In this document: in pieces, positions 35,821 to 46,116 of the stretch
Numbering within the stretch: position 1 is the first letter of the stretch
Layout: every line of letters starts with the position of its first letter
Source: Alisma plantago-aquatica
Lineage: Eukaryota; Streptophyta; Magnoliopsida; Alismatales; Alismataceae
Length of the DNA stretch: 64,000 nucleotides
NCBI GenBank assembly: GCA_963693085.1
Contig: OY856413.1
Coordinates: 468,332,379-468,396,378 of the forward strand
Direction of reading: 5' to 3'
The notes under the pieces: model-generated
Database searches by the model: none
What the model was told of the DNA's origin: nothing
Seen by the model: only the letters and a program-made list of their open reading frames with translations
Translations under genes and position numbers: made by a program

Positions 35821-36296
35821 AATAGACAGGTTTTGGTACCCATGGCCTATTGGTTAGGAGTGTTTATTAAAATATTTTGTATTTTAGAATAACTCATTTG
35901 AAAGAGTTTGTGAACATTTTTAGGAACAAGATTGAATATTGTCACAAGTTGATTGATTCAGTAACAAACTCTTTAGATAATACTACTCAGTCAATGATTT
36001 ATTCGACCAAAAGGTTTCTTGGTCGAGGTATTTGTTGGCCGGAATAATTTGCCAACAGAGATAGTTTTGAATAGAAGTCTTGGTCGACAGTTTCTTCGAC
36101 CGAAGAGATCCTTGATGGAGTATTTTTTCAACCAAAATTGGTTCTGTGTGCATTTATCAATTTCAAACAAATTATCTTGTTATTTATAATCAAATCATAA
36201 AAAATATGTAAGTTAAAGCTATGTTTAGTTGAGATAAGACAATTAGATTTTCAATTTTAGTTTTAGGTCAAAACTCAACTAGGTATTCTCATATTT
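35821..36296 (-). other. Non-coding spacer between gag and protease of copia C, with palindromes
   Basis: An AT-rich spacer holds hairpin-capable words: TCGACCAA and TTGGTCGA at 36003-36026 (8-bp stem, 8-bp loop), and GGTCGA with TCGACC at 36082-36101. A spacer here is unusual because gag and pol normally share a frame or overlap. Its palindromes match those in the LTR. Confidence 0.6.
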
Positions 36297-37775
36297 CTAA
36301 GCATGTGGTTTTGGAACCCAAGCTAGATCCTTATCTTTATTTCTCTTGTAAGGGCATGAAAAAGAATAATGACCAAGATGTAGACAATAATGACAACAGA
36401 TAAAATCAATTTCATTTTTCTTTTTACTATTGTGGTCATGAGCTGAAGTGGTCTTTGGTACATACATAACCTTATTCTTGGGTACTTGTGTATTTTTAGT
36501 TCTAGTTTTTTGATAGGATTTTTCTTTGGGTACATAACCTAGACCTCTCCTCTCAATTTGTCTAGAAGAGTCTTTTAGGATTTTATCAAGGATATCTATA
36601 TTTTTCAAGCTACTAATATGTTTTTGCTACTTACCAAGTTCATCTATTTTTCTTTTCATATGTAATTTTGCTTGATCTAGATTAGATAGAAAATTGTCTC
36701 TTTCTTTGACAATAGCATCATAATACAAATGATTGCATAAAATAGGTTGAGTTTGAAGATTGTTTATTTTAGCAAGCAATTCAACCTTTTCTTGGCAAAG
36801 AAAGTTATAATTTGTTTCTATAGAAAACAACTTGATATTATGCTTATTAATCAAAGATTTTAGGATATATCTTTCAGATATAAGACTTTCATTTTTAGAG
36901 GAGAGAGTATATAGCTTATCATGCAAATCATCATTTGTTTTTGTAAGCTTCTTTAATTTCTTTTTATAGTCAATATATTTGTCATGTATATCTTGGATAC
37001 TAGTGACTAGTTCTTCTTTAGATAGTTCAAGAAGACTTACCATGCTTGAGTCCTCATTTTCATCTTCTTTTGCCATAAGACTTTCAACTTCCTCCTCCCT
37101 GCTTCCACTTTCATCGCTTGATTTGTCCCAAGCAGCTTTGTAAGCTCCTTTGTCCTTTTTCATGAAAGAAGACTTCTTCACTTTATTGATTTTAGGACAT
37201 CCATTCTTCACATGTCCTTTCTTGCCACGTTCAAAAAACCTAAGGGAAGAAGAGGAAGTAGCACTAGATTCTTGTTAGATTTATACCTTCTATTTTTCTT
37301 ACCATTCACAATGAGTGCATCTTCTTCTTCATCTTCTTCACTTGTTTCATCACTTTCTTGGGTGATGAATTTTGATTGAGAATTTGTTGTAGCTTTCAAG
37401 GCTATGTCCTTCCTTTCTCCCTTCTGAAGCTCAGCCTCCACTCTTTCTTCTTCTTCAAGGGTGACCTCATGAGTTTCTAGGTTGCTAATGAGCTGCTCCA
37501 TCCTCACTGTAGTGAGATCATTTGCTTCTTCAATAGTCATCACTGCTTTTGGCATTTAATTGAACTTGTTTTACCGTTTTGGGATCCCATGTTGCATATT
37601 CGATAGTGGGAAGCACATAGGGAGTGGACACCATCCTCCATAATTCCAAGCTAAGTCCTTGGAAGTAGAATTGCATTCTTCTTTTCTAGTAGGTGTAGTT
37701 GCTTCTATCAAAAGGTGGTGGTCGAGTTACGTGAGTTCCCTCAAGGTTGGGGTTTCTTAGCAAGTTGTCCCCCAT
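36297..37775 (-). pseudogene. gag: Copia C gag (nucleocapsid/capsid), broken
   Basis: The frame opens at ATG 37775 (MGDNLLRNPNLEGTHVTRPP), then PPFDRSNYTY and a TAG stop where a Trp is expected, then MQFYFQGLSLELW, as in copia UBN2-type gag. After QLNAK the middle of the capsid is missing and sequence resumes at TIEEANDLTTVRMEQL (37555 downward). A first zinc knuckle is degenerate (GKKGHVKNGC with leading Cys lost, frame break near 37210). A long coiled-coil-like stretch (37200-36627) follows, then an intact CCHC knuckle CHYCLHLGHYSFSC. Gag would form the particle and bind RNA; this copy cannot. Confidence 0.87.
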
Positions 37776-37808
37776 TCTTCAAGACATGTTATGGCTCCTT
37801 GAAAACCT

Positions 37809-37820
37809 GCTCTGATACCA
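37809..37820 (-). other. Primer binding site of copia C (initiator-Met type)
   Basis: Minus-strand TGGTATCAGAGC, two bases from the 5' LTR edge. Confidence 0.9.
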
Positions 37821-38044
37821 ACTGAAAGATCTATAGGGGGGGTGAATAGAGCTTTTTGTAATGTTAAAATTAATTAAACAATAAAATCAAAGAATGAGGA
37901 AACAAGGAAGATACTTCGATGTAGAGTGGTTCCTACCTTTGAAATCAAAGGTAGCCAGTCCACTACCCAATTGTTTCCAATTGGGATTTTGAAAGTGATT
38001 TATTTTATTACCTCGCAAGGATGTTACTCAAAATACAATCACCT

Positions 38045-38240
38045 TCTACACCCTTGAAGTATCCTTCTCCTTGAAGTAGCCTCAACCTCCTTGAAGAAGC
38101 CTTCTTGAAGTAACTTCAAGTCCTTAGAGAAGCCTTCAACTCCTTGAAGTAGCTCCACCACCTTGAGATAACCTTCCTTTATAAGTAGCTCCAACCTCCC
38201 TTGAAGCAGCCTTCCTTTAAGTAATCTCAAGCTCCTCTTG
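38045..38240. repeat. Minisatellite in the copia C 5' LTR
   Basis: Degenerate CCTTGAAGTAGC units, collinear with 18068-18260. Confidence 0.75.
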
Positions 38241-38578
38241 AAGAAACCTTCTCCATAAAATTATCTTCATTGATGCTCCATTTAGCAGCCTCCACGATCT
38301 TGGAGTAGCCAAGGAGTAATTGCAACTTGTACCTGTGAAGGGGGATTGGAAGAAATGAATACAACAATGTAGCACAGTGCTTTGATCCTATATCAAGCAT
38401 TAGAATCTCCTATCCATTTAGGATGAACGTGGCTATGTGTGGTGGCTAGGAGATTGTAGCTATAGGAAACCTTTCCAGAGATCAAAGAGCAAGACAACAA
38501 GTGAATCTTAGCTTGATTTCTCTCAAGAGTGAATACTCAAGTGTAGCTTAGGTGCTTTAGGTGTCCAAAGGCCTCTCC

Positions 38579-38586
38579 TATTTATA
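38579..38586 (-). promoter_or_regulatory. LTR TATA box of copia C
   Basis: Minus-strand CCTATAAATAGGAG is a canonical plant TATA box. The 3' LTR has the same box at 18604-18611. GTCGAC-type palindromes lie about 150 bp upstream. Confidence 0.78.
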
Positions 38587-38967
38587 GGAATGGTTTTTGA
38601 GTTTCTAGGGACGTTATAGGGAATGTCTTAGAGTGTTCTTAGTTCTTAACTAGCCGTTAGGTGTACATTAGTTGGCTAGCAATTGCCAACTTATCTGTGC
38701 TTGAAAAGAACAGTCCATAATCATGCTCGGTCAAAAATTTAGTCGACCAAACTGTGTCCTGATCGAGGTTCTCTTCGACTGACCCTGGGATTAAGGCAAA
38801 AGTATTGCAACGTCTATTTCCAACTCCCAACTACCAACCACTTATTCTAACGGTCACAAGCTTTAGACCGTTGCTTATTCAATTGAGGTTATTTTTGACC
38901 GAATACTAATTTAGAGCATAATTGTGTAAGTTGTTGAATAGTTCTCACAATTTCAATTTAGCCAACA

Positions 38968-38972
38968 ATAGT
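38968..38972. repeat. Target site duplication ATAGT (right) of copia C
   Basis: Identical to 1104-1108; host sequence (element A) resumes after it. Confidence 0.93.
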
Positions 38973-38985
38973 CATCTCTCATAGT

Positions 38986-41146
38986 GAAGGTGGAGATTGT
39001 GATTCTTAGACCTAAAATTGCTACACTTGTCTCATTTCGTTGGGTACACTTTGACATCATCAAACAAAGCCTTGAAACATGGGTTGTTATAAAGGTGATG
39101 ATTGGGTGACTTTGACACATGGGGATATACTATGAGTGATATATATGGGATTTGCCCCTCCTATTAGAGTAGGATATCCTGGGCACTTGATAAGAGAGAC
39201 TAAGAGATACATGTGCATGCACATATGAATGAATATATGATATTGAGGTCACATTATCTCGGAAAGTTAGCTCTTAGTTCAAGAAACATGAACGTTGAGA
39301 GGATGATGGGTCCATGACTCGAGTTCACTCCAGATATCATAGATAAAGGAATTATACAATCACTACAACACCTTACACAGATTTTAGGTTGAAGTGGTTC
39401 TCCAACTTTCCATTCACTTGGGTAGCACGAATGTGTGAGTAGACACCGCTCCTTTCTTGTGAATTCATAAAATAGTTATGGACATTCACTACCAATGTGA
39501 TATGGCACTTATAGGGTCACACACATAGGAACTCATCTAGAAGAGGAGTTTATCTTGAATAATGATTGGATTGATTACTAAAGTGTTTAGGTATTCAAAT
39601 CACACAATAGATTGGCTATCATATTCGATTTTATTTTTATTTTTAATTTGATTTTCGATTTTTTCTATAGACCGACCCCGTCATCTCCACCCCACAGGAA
39701 CTACGATATCACCCCAAGGACGCCATGAGATGACTATTTGGGAAGCCATGCGAGTGCCTCAAGTGTTGAGACAATTTTTGGGTGGTCGGGCTAATCAGAG
39801 TTCGAATTGGCTAAGTCATGCCCAAATTGAGGAGTGAACTGACTGGTTCAATCTGTTGATCGATTAGCTTAGCTCAAGTTCACCAGACGTCCATCTGGGT
39901 GAATGAGACAGGCGTCTTACATGGGTGAGATAGCTCGGTTGGGCCGAATGAAGGTTCTAGATGTTTCCCAATCTTCTTTCAATTGCACATTACTTGTGGT
40001 GAAAGGAGTTAATATTTGATATTAATTGAAATAGAAATCGCCAAATTTGTGTGCGATTAGAAAACTACCAAATGGCAATTTGACAGTGCGAGACGACCAT
40101 CGTGTGTGACCAGAAGACCGCTTGGGTCACCAGACGGCCGTTTTGGCTGTCGTAAGTTGTAAAAATTCAAGATCTTCCAGTCCCTCCACTCCCATACAAT
40201 CTTATACCGACTGGGAATCCTAGCCCAAACCCCGACTTCCTAGACCACAACAACATCAACTAAGAATCAATTGATCTAATAGTTGTTGTTCTCTCTAGTT
40301 GTGATAACTGTGAGAGCCCAACCAAGTCCTACCTGACTAGGGAGGGATAGCAAGGGAGAGAACAAGTCATGATCATTGTTGTGGGAGAGCACGTTGGTTA
40401 CTAGTACGATGACATGATGGACAACTCCTTCTTGTCTGTTCTTGTAACATACTAAATCTCAGGGTCCTCCCTGCAATTTACCCTTGTAGTCCTTTTGTAC
40501 ATCCTTCACTAATTTCCCATCATTTTGAGCCTTCTTGTGCCTCAATGTTGAATTTTAGCCTTTCTTGAGGTATAATTCACAAATTACCTACATTTATGTT
40601 TATGTAGGGGGTTTCGCACAAATAACCCATCTAATGAGATAACTGAGGTCTAATCATACAATTTGACCATTAATGAGATAATATGAGTAGAGTATGTTAA
40701 TTTGGAGCTTTTTAGATAAATATACTAGTAACAATGTATTTGAGTTAATGTATAGGAGCAATTAACCCCTTTACTTTCTCTCTCCTCCAAAGAGGGAAAT
40801 AACGCACTAATAAGATTATTATATGTTGAGATATGACTCATAATATTTATATGTGATTAATATCTTGAGATATACCTTATTATGTCATTAAAAGATATTA
40901 TTTATATTAATTGCTCTTTTTATGCTTTATTATGTGCTTTAATAGTCTATAAATTAATTAAGGACCAAAACATGTGATTTTCGAGAACATAAATGCATAG
41001 CATCATTCTAGGTGTTGTCATAAATGTATAGTTAAAATTTGAGATCATTTGGACTTCATTTGACCCTCTAAATGAGTTTTACAAGTTTCCATATAGTTTA
41101 TCTATAGTAGATGAATCGACATTGTATTCATTGCATTTATTTCATG
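38986..41146 (+). repeat. Polypurine tract and LTR of old copia element A
   Basis: GAAGGTGGAGAT (38986-38997) directly before TGTGATTCTTAG has the form of a copia polypurine tract and LTR start on the + strand, matching the orientation of the pol remnant at 145-654. I cannot find the LTR end or a second copy. The later part (about 39700-41146) shows no gene and could be other repeat debris. Confidence 0.5.
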
Positions 41147-43353
41147 TGTCACACACCCTGCCACCATGGGATTTCGATCCAACGGATCTCCAGCCGTCTT
41201 CTACCTCGGGCCTCCGGCCCAAGGAGGCCCATGGGTTCCTTCCCTTCATTCTCCCTCATTTCTCGATCATTTTGCGAGATCTAAGTTGTGTTGGATTCGT
41301 CTCCTCGAGCCGCACCGTTTAAGCCTTGGCTCGTCAGCTCCCATGCATTGTGGATGAAACGCCCATGTGCACCGGCTGAAGCTTCTCCTCTCCCACCATG
41401 TCTTGGTGCTTCACTCTTCCGTGTCTATTTCTAGAACTCCCCTTAGCTCCGTTGGCCTCCATGCGAGCTTACTCAAGTGCCAATTTGGCCCGAACCTCCC
41501 TCGTTAGTCACCTCCACCTCCACCTTCTCCCTGACTTGCGGCCCCCTTCCTGCCTGCTAGGTGGTAGCAATGCCCCAATAAAGCACACAGGTGAGTTTCT
41601 TTCATCTTAATCTTTGTTTCTAGTACATATACGTCTGATTTGGTCAAGAAATGAGCAAACGCCCAAATGAGCAAGCTCCTTCTCCGTAGCCATGGCTGGC
41701 GTGTGAGGAAGGAGAAGACCGATGGCTTTTTACAGTTTTACCCCCACGCTCCCATCCCCTTCTTCTTTAACGCGAGGGGCATTTCGGTCATCTGCTCCCT
41801 TGTTGGCTTTGAGGCCTACGTGGCTTTTTCATGCAATCCGATTGGTCCAATTTCTTTAATTCATAGTAAATTGGTCCAAGCCCAGAAAAATGCAAATAAA
41901 TACTCGTTGGAAAGGATTTTTCACGTAGAATCTGAATTTCTGGTTTTTAAGTCCTAATTCTATTTCCTTTTTCGAATTTTTCCTTGGATGCCACTTTGAG
42001 TATGTTAAATGTTCTAAAAATCATAATTAATTCATTTTAACTCCAAATTGAGAAATAAAATATGTTTTCTTAATCAGTGAAACCTAAGTGAGATTTTGGT
42101 CCTAGTTTTGAGTCCTAAATTAATGGTTTTCGAATAAAGTCTAAAATGGGTATTTTCCTTTATACTTCATGCTTAATAAATGCTAATTTATGTGAAATAT
42201 TTGTAATTAGGGAAAATGATCTTGGATACAATCTAATCATTGATAATGATGGATGTGAATCTTCTATAAGGTTTGTGACTCCTATGTATGTGAAGCCTAT
42301 TTATTTATGTTCATCCTATTTCAGCATGTGAAATCTATTTATATATGTGCACCCTAATTTATGCAAGAATGTGCAATTAACCTAACCTCCAGTTGGGCTT
42401 TTATCCAACCCTACATTCATATTGTGCTAGCCTTGGAATATCTCTATTTCATTTTATTTGGCTCTTTATTTATCTGAATCTTCTACCGCCTATGTTGGCT
42501 CATCTACTTGAAATACTTGAATATTACTATTGCCATTATTGGCTCTTGTATGTAATTTACTTCATGGGTTTTATTCCCATTTGTTGTGATGTAATGTTAT
42601 TTCCACTACTGTCAAGTGGTTTACTCAGCATGAGGAATTTTTGAACAAATAATTAATGTAGTGTACAAGAGTACAAACCACCCATAGAGGGCATGTGTAA
42701 TTTCGCCCTGGGGAATGTGCATTTTCTCCCCATATTATATATACTTTTGAATTTTGGGATGTGCATTTTCCCCTCTCCTCTTGGTTGAGGTCCGGTAGGT
42801 GCCTCACCCTACATTAGAATATTTGTTGTCAAAATATCAATCATGCTTGTTGATTATTATTGTGGTAGATGCATCTTGGCAGAAGTTATTTATTCTTAAT
42901 TGTTATACTTGCCTCATACTTTTGACTCTCTATGTATTGTGAATCATTTTATTATGCAATGTTGCACTTTATTAATTGTGCTTATTCCTTTTGATTAACA
43001 CATACTTTTACCTCTCTCTTGTTGGGTGATCCCAACCACCCATGTATAGGATCAGAGTGTGCAGTTGAAGCATGGTGAACCAGCCTAAGGCTAGGGATAA
43101 GGAGTTCAACCTTCTAGCTTGGACTGTGACTTAGCTACCTATATATTAAGTTGTTTTCTTTGGAGACAATATTGAATTGGTTTGAGTCTTCCTCTACCTA
43201 GATCCTATTGTTGTTGTGTATAAAGTTGTACACCCTATTTGGGAAGATTTTATGATGTGCCCTTTATACAATTGTTTAGTCAAAGGTTTATCTTCCGCTG
43301 CCTACACATTGGTGTTTTTGTTTTCCATGATTCTTTGGTAGAGACTTGGTGGT
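41147..43353 (+). repeat. Probable Ty3/gypsy LTR, interrupted by element B
   Basis: The stretch starts TGTCACACACCC, like many plant gypsy LTRs, with a GC-rich 41160-41620 block. Near its end it has ATCTTCCGCTGC, a common string toward gypsy LTR 3' ends. After element B it might close at TCTTTACA (47899). No matching target duplication is found, so the boundaries are uncertain. Short frames in the GC-rich block show no protein family. Confidence 0.38.
43349..43353. repeat. Target site duplication GTGGT (left) of element B
   Basis: GTGGT precedes the TG of element B and follows its final CA at 47888-47892. Confidence 0.92.
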
Positions 43354-45141
43354 TGACCGGCCTAAATCGTGCGTCCAAAATTGGAGGTGGATTTGAAGTT
43401 AGTCGGACTTTTACATTTATAACCCGAACTCTTCTAGGCCCCCGCAACTTTGCTTATGGGGTCAAAGTAGATATACGGGGTCGAACACAGGGACAAGGAT
43501 GGTAGTGTTGAGAACTCTGAATCGATATGCTACACTCTGGTAGGTACAAAGAGACAGTAAATTCCCCAAGGGGAAACAGCAAGATGTCACAAACAAAACA
43601 AAGAAAACTATCTCCAACTGGAGTTACAAGAAGTATTTAAGGTTTTAGTCATTTAGAAGTTTTTAGGGGTTTTCATGCAACAGAAATAGAAAGATCAAAC
43701 TAGAGCTAAAGCAAGGTGCGAAGGATAAACTTTGGTAAAACAAGTGGCAGTAGGAGCATCATGTACCCCTCCTCTCAGAGCGGGTACCTCTAACCAAGCA
43801 TCAACACCCCCCTCGAGGTTGCTGGACTTAAGTTAGAGTGAAATGTTACTGAAGCAACTCCGTTCCAGGCACTCTCGTACTCCAGAATCGGACCAAACAC
43901 TAGAGCCACAACACATCTCTCGAAGTTGTTGCGACGGGAAAACACGATTCGATAGCTAAGCAAAACGCGATCCAAACATGCAAGCTAGAATTCAGATATT
44001 AAACATAGCAGTCATCCAACAATTACACCAAGCATATAGCAGCAAGTGATTAAGCTTTTCCATTTCCATGAACATTAAAGGTCTTAATTACAGTGCATAA
44101 GTAAATAATTAAATAATAGAAATAAAGATAAATGTCACCTTCTTGATGTAGAAGGACGACAGACCACTGCAGCTCTCCAGCCCGATACCGGTCAGGAGCC
44201 TAGCCCGATACAGTAGTGTCGGGCGGCACACCCTCTCGGGCGGCACACCGTGACGGCCGACTGTATCGCTCAAGGACCCTAGCCGATACACTCATGTCGG
44301 GCGGCGCACCATCTTGGGCGGCACGCTATGACGGGCGAAGCGTATCGGGTTCGATATCGTGTTTGGCATGGAGCGTTGCAACTACTATCGGGCACTTGTG
44401 TCACTCATCAACGTTGGCTGATATCGGCCTGTAGTGTCGCCCGGCACGGTCCTAAGTGAACCATCCCCTCCCTCTCGGGATGAAGAAGAGCTCACCTACT
44501 GTTGCCCGGTACGAGCACTGAGGCATGATACTCTCGCTCTCGTAGTTTTCCTCCGAAGATCGCTCAAAGTTCCCAACTGTGCGAACTCCCTTTTCGGCTT
44601 CCTGTAGCTGTTATTTATAGGCAGCGGTTGGGGGAAGTTATGGTGCTCGAAGCGCCACGTGTCCTGCTTATTCGCGGGTTGGTGGATGGTCGATACTGGT
44701 ATCGCTCGGCAATGGGGTGTCGACTGTCGGTTACGTGACGAGCGGTGCCTGCCGGTGGGTGGCCTGTGTCGTGCGACAAGCTTGGGTTGTCGTGGCGAGC
44801 TCGGCTCCCTGTCAGGTAAAAGATGTGTTGTCCGTCAGTTTCTTTTTGACCGGCATCCCCATATCGCGCGCCGTTGTGTCGCGCTACCCTGTCGGGCAGT
44901 GCTTGTATCGAGCGTCAAGAAGGCCGAAAGCAGGTGGAGCTTATTTGTGGGCCGGGATGGCCTTATTGATGATAAACGTACCAAAATGAGGAAAAACTCT
45001 GCAAAAAATGGAAATAATTAATTAAGAGTGTGGTTTGGCCAATTATTACAAAAGTACTTATAAAAGAGAGGAAAACAGTTTAAAAGGGCAGTTTTGATAA
45101 TAGAAAAACACTCTAAAATATCACAAAATTTGGTGTTATCA
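43354..45141 (-). repeat. 3' LTR of element B
   Basis: Contains the GC-rich 44160-44900 block with CCCGATAC and TGTCGGGCGGCAC words, a TATA complement TATTTATA at 44612-44619 and the palindrome CGATACTGGTATCG at 44691-44704. It is 17 bp longer than the other LTR. Confidence 0.92.
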
Positions 45142-45155
45142 ACTCCCCCAAACTT
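45142..45155 (-). other. Polypurine tract of element B
   Basis: Minus-strand AGTTTGGGGGAGT is placed directly before the LTR start TGATAACACC. Confidence 0.87.
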
Positions 45156-46090
45156 AGTATTTTGATTGTCCTCAATCAATATTTAAACTTTATTTTGTGA
45201 TGCTTCTTCTTGCTTGGTGCAGCTTTCAGTTCAAAAGGTGAAACAAGAATCACGATGCCTTAGAGGTAATGTTGTCTCACTACGAACAAAAGACCATGTG
45301 TTTCCTTGCTTTATTATTTCAGTAAAATTCTTCTCTACAGCCTCAGCGAGACTTTTGTTGTATGATTCCGAAGTTAGCTTAAACACCAAACAACTTTATT
45401 TTTGGGGCGAAAAGTTGTGTATAGGGTAGGCTAAGGATTTTTGGGGTTTTTCTCATTTCCCATCAGTCCATCCAGGTAAGGGTCCATTAGCGGGTAAGTG
45501 GTCCCTGCCGTCCAAGCCAGTTGGCTTTAGAGTAGTGATTTCACATCCTATGTACCACTGCCCTGGATCTACCATGCCTAAAGATGGGTACTTTTGGAAA
45601 ACAAGTGTGTATATATATTTTTTTCTTTTCTTTTATTGGGCACAACTCTCATGCTTTTATTCACACTCATAAGGCTTCTTTCTCTTTTTGGGATTTTCGT
45701 TGGGTGAGAGAAAACAAAGAGATTTCTGTCGTTTGGGCAACTTTTTCCTTCTCCATACTCGTCTCTTAGCTGTTTGCGAGATTATTATATTTTTTCAAAA
45801 TTTTTGGCATGGCAAAACATAATCTTTTGTTGTTTGAGGCACCATTATCAGAAATATATAACAAAACTTGCATCTCGTTAAGCACATAGAAAACAAACTT
45901 TGCAAGGAGTCGCATAAGGTTTTTACTATTATAGCAACTTTGTACATACGCATGGGAACAAAAGCAAAAAAAAATCAAAATTTTTATATGAGCATGACAT
46001 TTTATACGAGCATGGGTACATATACATGATATAGGAGAAGAACAAAATGGCACAAAGTGTGGAGAGCTTGAAGAGAAGAAAAATTTTATA
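45156..46090 (-). other. Interior of element B, no recognisable gene
   Basis: The longest minus frame (46053-45766, 95 codons, starts MPFCSSPISC) shows no family features. It contains a 31-bp block (45638-45668, beginning GGGCACAACTCTCATG) that recurs with one mismatch in element G at 57417-57447. The interior must hold whatever signals packaging and priming need. Confidence 0.7.
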
Positions 46091-46110
46091 CCTCCCCGGC
46101 TACGACGCCA
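46091..46110 (-). other. Primer binding site of element B (tRNA-Asp-like)
   Basis: Minus-strand TGGCGTCGTAGCCGGGGAGG resembles the TGGCGCCGTTGCCGGGGA site used by Athila-type elements. It lies six bases from the 5' LTR end. Confidence 0.82.
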
Positions 46111-46116
46111 AAAAGT

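Larger units (their letters stand above)
1109..38967 (-). mobile_element. Ty1/copia LTR retrotransposon C (host of two nested insertions)
   Basis: On the minus strand the order is 5' LTR (37823-38967), initiator-Met-type primer site, gag, protease, integrase, RT, RNase H, an extra ORF in the envelope position, polypurine tract, and 3' LTR (17920-19396 plus 1109-1189). Protease-integrase-RT order defines Ty1/copia; an additional ORF before the 3' LTR is known from Sirevirus-type copia elements, but I cannot assign the lineage. Both ends carry the duplication ATAGT. Every ORF has stops or frameshifts. Without the CACTA element (1190-17919) and gypsy element T with its duplication, C would be about 10 kb. 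Confidence 0.93.
37823..38967 (-). repeat. 5' LTR of copia C (1145 bp, U3-deleted)
   Basis: Starts TGAAAGATC and ends TTTAGCCAACA, matching the 3' LTR. About 405 bp near the U3 end are missing relative to the 3' LTR, with CAATTT microhomology at the junction (about 38950). It contains the TTGAAGTAG minisatellite, the TATA box and remaining GTCGACC words. It also shows the empty CACTA target site near 37900. Confidence 0.93.

Noticed and set aside
41166..41957. Host coding exons in the GC-rich 41.1-42.0 kb block
   Set aside because: The frames are short and overlapping and show no recognised domain; the context is an LTR-like repeat.
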